Source: Oscillospiraceae bacterium
GTDB lineage: Bacteria > Bacillota > Clostridia > Oscillospirales > Ruminococcaceae
Assembly (NCBI GenBank): GCA_009778065.1
Contig: WRKM01000023.1
Coordinates: 1-49,238, forward strand
Direction: 5' to 3'
Length of the DNA: 49,238 nucleotides
Numbering within the stretch: the stretch's first letter is position 1; the number at the start of each line of letters is the position of its first letter. Positions 35,126 through 43,569 of the stretch are shown here, piece by piece. The notes beneath the pieces are model-generated. The model was given only the letters and a program-made list of their open reading frames with translations, did not search any database and had not been told where the DNA came from. The position numbers and the translations under genes are program-made.

Positions 35126-35308
35126 GTTCGTTTTGTGGGGTGGTAAAAGCGAGGAAGCACTAACCGTACACCCCTATAACAAGCGATAGAGCGGATTATA
35201 CTCCGATAAATACCACTTGCTCTCACTCTCGTTCATGCACCGTGATTTCTGAAAATCAAGGGATTTGGGTAGAGTTGAGAAAAAAATCAAAAAAATTTTG
35301 AAAACGTA

Positions 35309-35338
35309 TTGACTAATTTGCATATACTATGGTATAAT
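35309..35338 (+). promoter_or_regulatory. Promoter of the HD two-gene unit
   Basis: TTGACT (35309-35314), 18 bp, TATAAT (35333-35338). An 18-bp perfect palindrome, AACACTATATATAGTGTT (35358-35375), lies just downstream, between the transcription start and the ribosome site, where a repressor site would be placed. Confidence 0.75.
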
Positions 35339-35394
35339 GGTATAAATTATCAAATAAAACACTATATATAGTGTTATCAACAGGAGGTTATACC

Positions 35395-35772
35395 GTGAGA
35401 TTTTACATCGGGATAGAGGATTTGGCAGCAAACGCCTTAATTGAGGTATTAAGTGAAAATTCTCAAAAACGCTTTGTGACGTATAGAGAATTGAATGAGT
35501 ATGGAAACGCGGTAGTTCGCATTCTTTCTGAAGAAAAAAACGAAACCGCCGTTTTGATTATGTCGCATGAGCACACCTATGCCATGTTTAGAAACTATTC
35601 GGATATTTTTGTTGAAAAAGAGACCGAGGAAGGGTTAGGGATAGCTTTAAAAGACGAGATTGACGTGGTCAATCTTATCACAAAATTTCGAGGATATTTG
35701 GCGCTTGACGTTTTGCTTGCTTTCATGGACAAAAGGGCGATTGCAAAACTAAATATGGGAGTTAAATCTTAA
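35395..35772 (+). CDS. 125-residue protein of unknown function, partner of the HD enzyme
   Basis: Starts with GTG at 35395 (MRFYIGIEDLAANALIEVLS), AGGAGG 7 nt upstream; the longer frame from 35371 runs through the palindrome and has no ribosome site. A soluble alpha/beta-looking protein without membrane segments or recognised motifs (FVTYRELNEYGNAVVRILSE, ETAVLIMSHEHTYAMF). Its stop overlaps the next ATG as TAATG, so the two proteins are made together and probably interact. It could be an inhibitor, sensor or antitoxin of the HD enzyme; nothing in the sequence decides this. Confidence 0.75.
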   Translation: MRFYIGIEDLAANALIEVLSENSQKRFVTYRELNEYGNAVVRILSEEKNETAVLIMSHEHTYAMFRNYSDIFVEKETEEGLGIALKDEIDVVNLITKFRGYLALDVLLAFMDKRAIAKLNMGVKS

Positions 35773-37391
35773 TGGATTTTAAGTTAATCAAAGACCCGCT
35801 CTACGGATATGTAAAAATACGGGAAGACTATGTGCATAAGATTATAGACACAGCCGTTTTTCAAAGGTTAAGGCGAATTGTTCAGACAAGCTATTCGCCT
35901 TTGTTTCCGTCTTCCGAACATAATCGGTTCGCACATTCGATTGGAGTGTTTCATTTAGGAGGAATCGCTGCCGAAACATTATTAAGCGAATTTTGCGGTG
36001 ATGACGATGAAAAACGCAAAAAATTGGATAAGGTGAGGGATGTTTTCCTTTTATCTTGCCTTCTACACGACGTTGGACATGCCCCTTTTTCGCATACGGG
36101 AGAACAATTTTTTCCACCGGGAGAAGAACTCAACAAAACGCTCATGGGGTTTGTTAAAAGCGATAAATTTGAAAAAGATATAGTTAAAATCGCCGCAAAA
36201 CACGAGATTATGAGTGCGATAGTGGGAATAAAATATTTCGGCAAGGATTTTTTAACAGAGCCGTTTTATATAGAGTTTTTTGCTCGTTGTATAACCGGAT
36301 ATACATATTCAAATAAAGAGACGGATTATGGCTTATATAATTGCTTTATTTCATTGCTAAAATCAGAGGTTATCGACGTTGACCGCTTAGATTATTTACT
36401 CAGAGATGCCTTTTTCACAGGATTCGACACCACAATCATCGACTATAGGCGCTTGCTCACTCATATTACGTTTTGCATTCCCGAGGGAAGCGACACTTAT
36501 GAAATAGGGTACTACAAAGGGGCGCTAAGCGTAATAGAAAACTTTGTATACGCACATGATTCAGAGCGCAAGTGGATTCAGAACCACCCTTGTGTTCAAT
36601 ACGAAGCATACTTAATTCATCGAATCATAATGCAATTAGATGATAAACTATCAGGCATCGACAAAAAATTGTTTTCGCTTGAATCAATTGGTCTTGAATG
36701 GCAAAAGATGAAAAATGGAGATTGCATATCCTTGCTTTGCGATGATGATATTATAAGTTACATGAAAAGGCTTTGCGATGATCCTCTAAGTGCAGAATAC
36801 TTTTCAAGGGAAAAACGAAGGCGGGCATTATGGAAAACAGAGGCGGAATATATAGCGTATCGTCCCGTTGACGCTGGCGATTTGTTGAAAAAATTTAATG
36901 AGTGCTTAACAGAAACCGCTAAATATTTACGAAACACCTCTGCGGAAGGATTTATAAATGACGATTCGATAGACAAGTTAAGCAAAGAAACTGAGCTGAT
37001 TGAACAATTGAAATTTTCCGACAATATAAACACCAAAGTTGCCGATGATTCACGCAAAGCATTGTTAGAGACCCACAAGCTCACTTTAAAAACCATGAAA
37101 TGGTTATCAGATTGTTCTAAGAAAAAAGGAGGAAGGTGTGATTTTGTAATCTTGGCAGGGAATCCGTTTTTAAGCGGATTTAACAAAAAAGACTTTTCAA
37201 ATATTAATATTGTGTTTGGTAAAAGCGATGGTAAGAAAGTTGAAAAATTTACGAATGTGGTTTCTACATTAAAGGGCGGCGACAAACCAAATTCCGACAA
37301 TAAGATATTTCATATATATTGTGAGCGTTTTTCAAAAGAAAAATTTGATGTAAAAGAGTTTATAAGCGATTTGTTAAGAACACTTCTGTAG
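35772..37391 (+). CDS. HD-domain phosphohydrolase, SAMHD1/dGTPase-like
   Basis: 539 residues. Opens as SAMHD1/dGTPase-type enzymes do (IKDPLYGYVKIREDYVHKII, FQRLRRIVQTS). The metal-binding set is complete: H55 (RFAHSIG), H99-D100 (LLHDVGHAPFSH), and D204 (VDRLDYLLRDAF). These enzymes split dNTPs into nucleosides and triphosphate, and several protect bacteria from phages by lowering dNTP levels. The C-terminal 200 residues are unrelated to the family core as far as I can see. It is coupled to the 125-residue gene and sits 1 kb before the type III CRISPR locus. A defence role is inferred from family and place, not shown. Confidence 0.88.
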   Translation: MDFKLIKDPLYGYVKIREDYVHKIIDTAVFQRLRRIVQTSYSPLFPSSEHNRFAHSIGVFHLGGIAAETLLSEFCGDDDEKRKKLDKVRDVFLLSCLLHDVGHAPFSHTGEQFFPPGEELNKTLMGFVKSDKFEKDIVKIAAKHEIMSAIVGIKYFGKDFLTEPFYIEFFARCITGYTYSNKETDYGLYNCFISLLKSEVIDVDRLDYLLRDAFFTGFDTTIIDYRRLLTHITFCIPEGSDTYEIGYYKGALSVIENFVYAHDSERKWIQNHPCVQYEAYLIHRIIMQLDDKLSGIDKKLFSLESIGLEWQKMKNGDCISLLCDDDIISYMKRLCDDPLSAEYFSREKRRRALWKTEAEYIAYRPVDAGDLLKKFNECLTETAKYLRNTSAEGFINDDSIDKLSKETELIEQLKFSDNINTKVADDSRKALLETHKLTLKTMKWLSDCSKKKGGRCDFVILAGNPFLSGFNKKDFSNINIVFGKSDGKKVEKFTNVVSTLKGGDKPNSDNKIFHIYCERFSKEKFDVKEFISDLLRTLL

Positions 37392-37952
37392 AAAAACGAG
37401 TTATGATTTTTCTGGGCTTTACGATGCAAAAATATTTTACCGACAACGAAGATAGCGTGCCACAAATTATGGTAATAGTAATAAAATATCGACAAAGTAT
37501 GTTTTCAAAAAGGGTTCGGGAATTTCCAAAGAGCGGAGCAAACCCCCGCACCGCAGTGCGTCCAATAAGCGAGCGGAGCGAACGTCCACTTTTGAAAAAG
37601 GCGAAAGCCATTGTCAAAAGTGGTATTGGGTGTAGTTCACGAATAAGCTTGCACGCTACAAAAGAATGAATTTCCGAAAATGTTTTCACAAAAATCTCAA
37701 GCTCTTTAAAACAATCTACATAAAAATAAACAAATCAACTTTCCATTTTTTCAACATCTTTTTTCTTTAATCAAGAAAAAGGGGAGCTTTGCGAGGTGGT
37801 TCGCCGCAGAAGCTTAAAGACGAGTTAAAAACACAAGCGAAGAAATTTTTAAACAGGCTATAAATATAAATCCGTTTTATCGGACACATCATTTGCTATA
37901 CTTTAAGTAACAAAGGAAGTGTCCGATATTTTTTTACAAGGAGGAAGCGAAT
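37392..37952. other. 560-bp gap between the HD enzyme and the Gly-rich protein
   Basis: I see no convincing gene. It holds a 10-bp inverted repeat (CCACTTTTGA at 37586-37595, TCAAAAGTGG at 37614-37623) within a stretch of GC-rich, repeat-like sequence (37540-37590), and one short protein-like reading frame at 37789-37863 (LRGGSPQKLKDELKTQAKKF, TTG start, AAGGGGAG close upstream) that could be the remnant of a lost gene. The last part holds the long dyad at 37878-37935. Confidence 0.5.
37878..37935 (+). promoter_or_regulatory. Attenuator-like dyad before the Gly-rich protein
   Basis: TATCGGACAC (37878-37887) and GTGTCCGATA (37919-37928) form a perfect 10-bp stem followed by seven T, the form of an intrinsic terminator, only 18 nt before the start codon. 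A TATACT -10-like box (37897-37902) lies in the 31-nt loop. It could be an attenuator, or a widely spaced operator around a promoter. Confidence 0.55.
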
Positions 37953-38246
37953 ATGGGTGCTATTATACTTTTACTCTTTTTAGTGGCATTATTTTTTGGG
38001 GGCATAAATTTGTTTATCGAAGGTAATTTTGTAGCGGGATTGATGGCGTGGGGACTTTTGGCTGTCTTGGTCGCGCCTATGTTCTCCGGGCAAAAAAACG
38101 GCTCAAATCGCTCTTCGGGTGGTGGTAGAGGTTTCGGTGGGGGTAGAGGCTTCGGTGGCGGCGGCGGTTCAGCCGACCCTCACGAATATCAGATGTATGA
38201 AGATGCTTCCGATATGTTTGATTCAGACGGTTGGGGGGATGATTAA
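37953..38246 (+). CDS. Small membrane protein with Gly-rich tail
   Basis: 97 residues. Two hydrophobic segments (IILLLFLVALFFGGINLFI and FVAGLMAWGLLAVLVAPMF) are followed by SSGGGRGFGGGRGFGGGGGS and an acidic end (DASDMFDSDGWGDD). AAGGAGG lies 8 nt before the ATG. No family that I can name; Gly-rich, acid-ended tails of this sort are seen in small TPM-type and phage-shock-like membrane proteins. It precedes, but has its own regulatory region apart from, the CRISPR operon, whose promoter starts 33 bp after its stop. Confidence 0.7.
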   Translation: MGAIILLLFLVALFFGGINLFIEGNFVAGLMAWGLLAVLVAPMFSGQKNGSNRSSGGGRGFGGGRGFGGGGGSADPHEYQMYEDASDMFDSDGWGDD

Positions 38247-38279
38247 AACATTGAACATAGGAAAATTTTGCCAAATTAC

Positions 38280-38308
38280 TTGACAGCTTTGTTCTGTTAT
38301 GGTATAAT
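38280..38308 (+). promoter_or_regulatory. Promoter of the type III-A cas operon
   Basis: TTGACA (38280-38285), 17 bp, TATAAT (38303-38308): a full-consensus sigma-A promoter. The cas6 start is about 55 bp downstream, and no other promoter is obvious before the array. Confidence 0.88.
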
Positions 38309-38366
38309 TTGACTGTAAAATTAGAAAAATGTCGTTTTTTACAGAATAATAGAGATGGGAAAAACT

Positions 38367-39131
38367 ATGATTAAACGCCTTATATGCAAACTTAATATTG
38401 AGGGTGATGATGCTCGTTGTATTCGAGGTGATATGCTTCAAGGTGTTTTAATGGAGCATATTAACGCTGATTACGCGCGTGAGCTTCATCTTCAAGGGCT
38501 TAATCCATATTCTCAATACTTAAACCTTGACCGCGACGGAGCATACTGGGTTATACAGACCCTAACTCAGCAAGCAGGGCAAGAAATAATCGAGCCGCTC
38601 TCGTCGCCCGACTTTACGGAATTTCATTTAGAGCGGCTAAATAAGCAAGTATTAATTTCCGAGAAAAAACAAAGTTTTATGTTGATGAAAGATATGGTGA
38701 ACCGATTCTATTTCGATAAGGGCGAGAGAGTGCTATCAATTTGTTTTCTTACCTCAACCTCTTTTAAAAGTGGCGGGGAATATGTGTTTTACCCAAATCC
38801 TCGCTTGCTTTTCGGAAGCCTTATGCGAAAATACAGCACCATATGCGAGGGAATAACGGAGGAAGATTCTGACACCCTTGACAGTGTTGTTGAGAACACA
38901 AAAATTATCAGTTACAATTTAAGAAGCGTTTACAGTGAAATAGGGCGAATACGGCTACCTGCTTTTCGCGGTACTGTCACACTCAAGCTGTCAGGTGCGG
39001 ATTCTCTTATAAACTATATAAATTTTTTACTGAGATTCGGCGAATACTCAGGGGTGGGAATTAAATGCTCAATGGGTATGGGTGCTATAAGAATTTTAGA
39101 GAAGAGGGAAAGGGGTGTATATAAAACATGA
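38367..39131 (+). CDS. cas6: Cas6 crRNA-processing endoribonuclease
   Basis: 254 residues. A RAMP protein that cuts the repeat RNA to give crRNAs for the Csm complex. The N-terminal region holds conserved His candidates for the catalytic site (LMEHINADYARELHLQGLNP) and the C-terminus has the Gly-rich RAMP motif (GVGIKCSMGMGAIRI). The ATG at 38367 is preferred over the one at 38355 because GGGA lies 6-7 nt upstream of it. First gene of the operon; its last 4 bp overlap cas10. Confidence 0.93.
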   Translation: MIKRLICKLNIEGDDARCIRGDMLQGVLMEHINADYARELHLQGLNPYSQYLNLDRDGAYWVIQTLTQQAGQEIIEPLSSPDFTEFHLERLNKQVLISEKKQSFMLMKDMVNRFYFDKGERVLSICFLTSTSFKSGGEYVFYPNPRLLFGSLMRKYSTICEGITEEDSDTLDSVVENTKIISYNLRSVYSEIGRIRLPAFRGTVTLKLSGADSLINYINFLLRFGEYSGVGIKCSMGMGAIRILEKRERGVYKT

Positions 39132-41464
39132 TTGATATTACTAAAGCAACAGCAGGAGCTTTACTGCACGATATAGGCAAGGTCGTACAAAGAGCCGGAG
39201 GCGTTTCGGGTACTCATAGTGAAATCGGTGCGGAATATATGAAAAAAATGGGGTTTACCGATAAAGATATTCTTGATTGCATCAGTTATCACCATGCGCG
39301 GGAAATACGTTCTGCCGCCGCCCCCGTTAGTCCGTATGCCTATATTGCATATATAGCGGACAATATCGCTTCGCAGGAACGCCGCTCCACATCCGAAGAA
39401 AACCCCGAAAAAGGTTGGGATTCTAAAGCCCCGCTTCAGAGCGTTTTTAATCTTTTGCATGGTGAAAGCGAACCGCACTTTTACAGACCCGTCACATTAG
39501 ATGAACGAGAAAAGATTAATTATCCGCAAAAAGAATCGCCTACATTTAAGGATTATTTTTACAGTCGGATTGTCGAAAGGCTAACCGAAAACCTGGATAA
39601 ATTTGAGTTCAAGCAATCTTATGTTAACTCGCTTTTAGAATTAGCGGAGGCTTTACTCTCTTTTGTACCGTCCTCAACAAACAAAGGCGAGGTCGCGGAT
39701 TTATCGCTGTATGACCACATGAAACTTACTGCCGCCGCCGCAGGTTGCATAGCCTTGTATATTTCAAAAGATGAAAAAGATGATGAACAGGATTACAAAA
39801 AACTGCTTTTTACCGAAGCGGACAAGTTTTATTCTCAAAAATTTGCGATACTGTACTCCGCCGATATATCGGGTATTCAGAAGTTTATATACACTATCCA
39901 TAGTGAAAAAGCGTTAAAATCCTTGCGTTCGCGCTCGTTTTATCTTGAATTATTTATGGAAAATCTGATTGATGAAATCCTTAGTAATATAGGGCTTACG
40001 AGGGCAAATCTGCTTTACTGCGGCGGCGGGCATTTATATATGCTTTTGCCTAATACAGAAGATGTAATAACAAAACTCTCCGACATTATAAAGAAAACAA
40101 ACAATTGGCTACTTGAGCGTTTTCGAGCGGATTTATATATAGCCGATGGTTTTTGCGCCTGCTCTGCCTATGACCTGCAAAACAAACCTACCGATTCATA
40201 TAAAAGACTTTTCATAGAAGCCGCTCGCATGATTTCAAACAAGAAAATGAACAGATATTCGGGAGCGGAAATTTCGCGGCTTAATAATACCCATACAATC
40301 GGGACAGAATGTAAAATCTGCAAAGCCATCGGAGACAATAACGATGATAATGTTTGTGGCTTATGCGCCTCGCTCATAAATATGTCGGGACAGATTTCAC
40401 ATCAATATGATAAAGCAGGGGAAGAAAATAAAGACAAGAAAGAAACATTTTTTATAATATCAAGCAATAAAAACGGCGTTCCCGTTGCTGAAAACCAATA
40501 TGTCAGTGCAGTAAAAAGTGATTTGCTTTTAAGGGAGCTGAAAAAAGACAACGGGGAAATAATCCGGTATTACGGCAAAAACACCTTCCATATGGGCGAA
40601 AACCTGTCAACAAGATTATGGGTCGGCGATTATTGCAAGGAAAAGGAGCTCTCGGCATATGCCGAAAAATCAGGTGGGGTAGAGCGTCTCGGGGTTCTCA
40701 GAATGGACGTTGACAATCTGGGAAATGCTTTTACTCAGGGCTTTGACTTTGACGAGGGAAATTTTAACACACTATCACGAACGGCAACACTTTCGAGGCA
40801 TTTATCAATGTTTTTCAAGCGCGGTATTAATATGCTTTTGAAAGATTCTGAAAGAGAAGTCACCATTATATACTCCGGCGGCGATGATATGTTTTTAATC
40901 GGTGCGTGGGATGATATTATTGACACTGCAATTGAAGTCAACAATGCTTTCAAAAGATACAGTCAGGGCAGACTTACAATCTCGGCGGGGATTGGATTGT
41001 ATCCGGGGAAATATCCTGTTCATGTTATGGCGAGAGAAACGGGCGATTTGGAAAGTTGCGCGAAAGATACGGGTAAAAATGCCGCCGCTTTATTCGCGCC
41101 GGAGTTATGCTTTGGCTGGGATGCGCTTGAAAATCAAGTAATAGGCGAAAAGCTAAAATTGCTTGAAGAATATTTCGGCAACAACACGGAGAAAGGCAAC
41201 TCATTTCTCTATAAAATACTTGCTCACATTCAAGGTGTTGAAACGGAAGAAAAGGACGGTAAAGCCAAAATCAGCCTTGCGAGATATGCCTATCTGCTTG
41301 CCCGCGCTGAACCTGACTCCGATGATGAAAGCAAGAAAAAAGGATTCAGGCAGTTTTCGGAGCATATGTATGGTTGGTTGCAAACTGCAAGTGACAGGAA
41401 ACAGTTAAAAGCGGCTATTTGCCTATATGTTTATTCAAAGAGAGGAGTTCAAAAAAATGATTAA
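39128..41464 (+). CDS. cas10: Cas10/Csm1, type III-A effector with HD nuclease and cOA synthetase motifs
   Basis: 778 residues, large subunit of the Csm complex. The HD nuclease domain has H14-D15 (ALLHDIGKVVQ) and SYHHARE; the zinc knuckle is CKICKA..CGLC (about 395-415); the second Palm domain has DVDNLGNAF and the intact SGGDDMF (G584-G585-D586-D587) needed to make cyclic oligoadenylates from ATP. On recognition of target RNA it should cut ssDNA and make second messenger for Csm6. It overlaps cas6 by 4 bp and csm2 by 8 bp. No motif is missing, so both activities are expected. Confidence 0.97.
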   Translation: MIDITKATAGALLHDIGKVVQRAGGVSGTHSEIGAEYMKKMGFTDKDILDCISYHHAREIRSAAAPVSPYAYIAYIADNIASQERRSTSEENPEKGWDSKAPLQSVFNLLHGESEPHFYRPVTLDEREKINYPQKESPTFKDYFYSRIVERLTENLDKFEFKQSYVNSLLELAEALLSFVPSSTNKGEVADLSLYDHMKLTAAAAGCIALYISKDEKDDEQDYKKLLFTEADKFYSQKFAILYSADISGIQKFIYTIHSEKALKSLRSRSFYLELFMENLIDEILSNIGLTRANLLYCGGGHLYMLLPNTEDVITKLSDIIKKTNNWLLERFRADLYIADGFCACSAYDLQNKPTDSYKRLFIEAARMISNKKMNRYSGAEISRLNNTHTIGTECKICKAIGDNNDDNVCGLCASLINMSGQISHQYDKAGEENKDKKETFFIISSNKNGVPVAENQYVSAVKSDLLLRELKKDNGEIIRYYGKNTFHMGENLSTRLWVGDYCKEKELSAYAEKSGGVERLGVLRMDVDNLGNAFTQGFDFDEGNFNTLSRTATLSRHLSMFFKRGINMLLKDSEREVTIIYSGGDDMFLIGAWDDIIDTAIEVNNAFKRYSQGRLTISAGIGLYPGKYPVHVMARETGDLESCAKDTGKNAAALFAPELCFGWDALENQVIGEKLKLLEEYFGNNTEKGNSFLYKILAHIQGVETEEKDGKAKISLARYAYLLARAEPDSDDESKKKGFRQFSEHMYGWLQTASDRKQLKAAICLYVYSKRGVQKND

Positions 41465-41840
41465 CAGTAAAAACTATGTTGATAAGGCTGAAGCGGTTAT
41501 CAACGAACTGCGCAAACCGGACGAACGGGGCAAAACTCAGATTCTGACAACATCGCAAATACGTAAACAGCTTGCAATGACTGCGGAACTGTCTACGCTT
41601 GCGGAAAAAGAAACGAACGATACTTTAAATGATGAGCTTCAAAGCAGAATCGAATATTTAAGGGTTCAGTTTGTTTATCAGGCGGGGCGAGAACCGCAAG
41701 TTAAAAGCTTTGTGGAAAAGGCAAAAATTTTGGAGATTCTAAAAGACATAAACGGTAACAGGGAGAAATTTTTGGTTTTTTGCAAATACATGGAAGCCTT
41801 GGTCGCTTATCGTAAATTTTATGTAAAGGAGGATAAATAA
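41457..41840 (+). CDS. csm2: Csm2, small subunit of the type III-A complex
   Basis: 127 residues, helical. The ATG at 41457 (MINSKNYVDKAEAVINELRK) with AGGAG 9 nt upstream is chosen; the open frame continues 10 codons into cas10 but without a ribosome site. The pattern NYVDKAEAVINEL, KLAMTAEL-like QIRKQLAMTAEL, and the final FCKYMEALVAYRKFY match Csm2, which lines the inner face of the crRNA filament. The position between cas10 and csm3 is standard. Confidence 0.93.
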   Translation: MINSKNYVDKAEAVINELRKPDERGKTQILTTSQIRKQLAMTAELSTLAEKETNDTLNDELQSRIEYLRVQFVYQAGREPQVKSFVEKAKILEILKDINGNREKFLVFCKYMEALVAYRKFYVKEDK

Positions 41841-41842
41841 TC

Positions 41843-42529
41843 ATGTACGCTAAAATAAAAATAGCAGGTGTTTTAGAAATTGCTACGGGGCTTCACATAG
41901 GGGCGAGCGGGGCTTTTTCGGCAATCGGGGCGGTAGATTCGCCTGTAATCCGTGACGCGCTTGAGCCGGACAAGCCGCTCATCCCGGGCAGTTCGCTTAA
42001 AGGGAAAATGCGGACTTTGCTTGCAAAACAGTATAACAGCAGAATCCCCACCGGTAAAAATGAAACCCCCGACACTATTGACGATGAGAAGATTCTGCGA
42101 CTGTTCGGAAGTGCCAAGCACCCGGATTACAGGCAAGCAAGACTACTCTTTTCAGATATGATTCTTGCCAACGGAGAGGAGCTTCGCAGACGGGGTGCGG
42201 ACACTTTTACCGAGGTTAAATTTGAAAACACGATTAACCGCTTAACAGCAGAGGCTAATCCTCGTCAGATTGAGCGTGTAATTCGCGGCTCTAAGTTTGA
42301 TTTATCTCTGATTTATGAAGTAAATCGGCAGACAGCGGACGAAGTTTTGGAAGACTTTGGGCTCATCGGAGACGGCTTTCGACTGTTGAGTTATGACTAT
42401 CTCGGCGGTAGCGGTTCTCGGGGTTACGGCAAAGTCGCCTTTTCCGATTTAGCGGCAAGCGTTGCGGCGGGCGAGGTTGAGGGTGGGCTTGTTGACAAGG
42501 TGAACGAAATCCTCTCAAAGGCAGTATGA
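41843..42529 (+). CDS. csm3: Csm3, backbone RAMP and target-RNA nuclease
   Basis: 228 residues, highly conserved. ATGLHIGASGAFSAIGAVDS carries the Asp (D32 here, D33 in Streptococcus thermophilus Csm3) that cuts target RNA every 6 nt. IPGSSLKGKMRTLLAKQYN, TEVKFENTINRLTAEANPRQ and the C-terminal YLGGSGSRGYGKVAF are near-identical to the known Csm3 proteins. AAAGGAGG precedes the ATG. Several copies per complex form the backbone that binds the crRNA. Confidence 0.98.
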   Translation: MYAKIKIAGVLEIATGLHIGASGAFSAIGAVDSPVIRDALEPDKPLIPGSSLKGKMRTLLAKQYNSRIPTGKNETPDTIDDEKILRLFGSAKHPDYRQARLLFSDMILANGEELRRRGADTFTEVKFENTINRLTAEANPRQIERVIRGSKFDLSLIYEVNRQTADEVLEDFGLIGDGFRLLSYDYLGGSGSRGYGKVAFSDLAASVAAGEVEGGLVDKVNEILSKAV

Positions 42530-42542
42530 GAAAGGTGCGAAT

Positions 42543-43496
42543 ATGAAGAATATGAAATATAAAATTTTTCGTTTCTCATTTTTAAGCGGCGTACATATCG
42601 GCGACGGGGCTTTAGATGATAATGGCATAAATCTTCATGCCGACACGCTTTTCTCTGCCCTTTGCATTGAGGCGTTGAAAGCGGGTAGTGAGGAAACGCT
42701 TGGGCGGCTAAAAACTCTTGTCTGCTCTGATGAGCTTGTATTCAGCGATGCTTTTCCGTTTATTGATGAGGAATATTATATTCCTAAGCCTGTTTTTCGC
42801 GTTGAATCCGAGGGCGATTCTGCCGACAAAAAACTCTTTAAAAATCTAAAGTACATTCCCCTCGATATGGCTGATGATTACTTAGCGGGAGGCTTTGTTT
42901 CCAAAACTGCTAAGTATATTTCAGACAAGCTTAGTAACCCTAAAAACCCACTCGGCTCTTCGGCGATTAACGCAAGGGTGGCGGTGCGTTCCGGTAATGA
43001 TGACCCAAAGCCGTACCACGTCGGCGTTTACAAATTCGGAGCTAATGCGGGTCTATATATTATTGTCGGCGGGAGTGATGAAGCCTTAGACTTATTCAGA
43101 GAGCTGTTAACGGCGGTGTCGGAGGTCGGAATCGGCGGGAAGCGTTCATCGGGTTTAGGGCGGTTCGGCTTTGAAGAGGAAGACTTATCTGATGAATATC
43201 TCGAACATATTAACGGCGATTATCCCGCTTACATAACCCTCAGCGTTTCCCTACCACGCAATGATGAAATAGAAAAAACCATAGAAAACGCTTCATATAC
43301 CCTGCTTAGGCGAAGCGGATTCGTGTTTTCCGAAACTTATTCTAAAGAACCTGTTCGGAAAAACGATTTATATGTTTTGGGGAGTGGCTCTGTGGTGAAA
43401 AACAGGTTTGTCGGAGATGTTTTCGATGTTTCGCACGAAGGTACGCATCCTGTTTACCGTTATGCTAAACCGTTATTATATGGGGTTAAAGGTTGA
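42543..43496 (+). CDS. csm4: Csm4, crRNA 5'-tag-binding RAMP
   Basis: 317 residues. Typical Csm4 opening (YKIFRFSFLSGVHIGDGALD, then LHADTLFSALCIEALKAG) and the Gly-rich loop GIGGKRSSGLGRFGFEE. Csm4 caps the complex beside Cas10 and holds the 8-nt 5' tag of the crRNA (here probably ACGGAAAC). AGGTG lies 7-8 nt before the ATG. The 73-nt gap before csm5 is unusually long for this operon and holds the structured leader motif. Confidence 0.95.
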   Translation: MKNMKYKIFRFSFLSGVHIGDGALDDNGINLHADTLFSALCIEALKAGSEETLGRLKTLVCSDELVFSDAFPFIDEEYYIPKPVFRVESEGDSADKKLFKNLKYIPLDMADDYLAGGFVSKTAKYISDKLSNPKNPLGSSAINARVAVRSGNDDPKPYHVGVYKFGANAGLYIIVGGSDEALDLFRELLTAVSEVGIGGKRSSGLGRFGFEEEDLSDEYLEHINGDYPAYITLSVSLPRNDEIEKTIENASYTLLRRSGFVFSETYSKEPVRKNDLYVLGSGSVVKNRFVGDVFDVSHEGTHPVYRYAKPLLYGVKG

Positions 43497-43502
43497 AAAT
43501 AA

Positions 43503-43565
43503 ATCTACAGAATCGGGGAAAATGAAACTTTTTCATTAACTCGTTGGTGTAGATGGACATGGAGA
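43503..43565 (+). promoter_or_regulatory. Putative structured leader RNA before csm5 (copy 2)
   Basis: ATCTACA (43503-43509) pairs with TGTAGAT (43548-43554). Inside lies GAATCGGGGAAAATGAAACT, and right after the stem GGACATGGAGA with the csm5 ribosome site. The same loop and tail occur before the GH5 gene (3318-3395), where the equivalent stem is GGTGCA/TGCACC: the bases differ but pairing is kept. A second stem (AAAGGTT at 43488-43494 with AAACTTT) is weaker here, with one mismatch. Confidence 0.45.
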
Positions 43566-43569
43566 AAAT

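Noticed and set aside
35005-35226. Minus-strand ORF with a GEGGIRTHVTFYRQLDFESSSL-like end
   Set aside because: It is antisense to tRNA-Ser and its terminator; this peptide is a well-known false call over tRNA genes.
37403-37669. Overlapping ORFs on both strands in the 37.4-37.7 kb gap
   Set aside because: No ribosome sites, low-quality composition, and they lie across inverted repeats.
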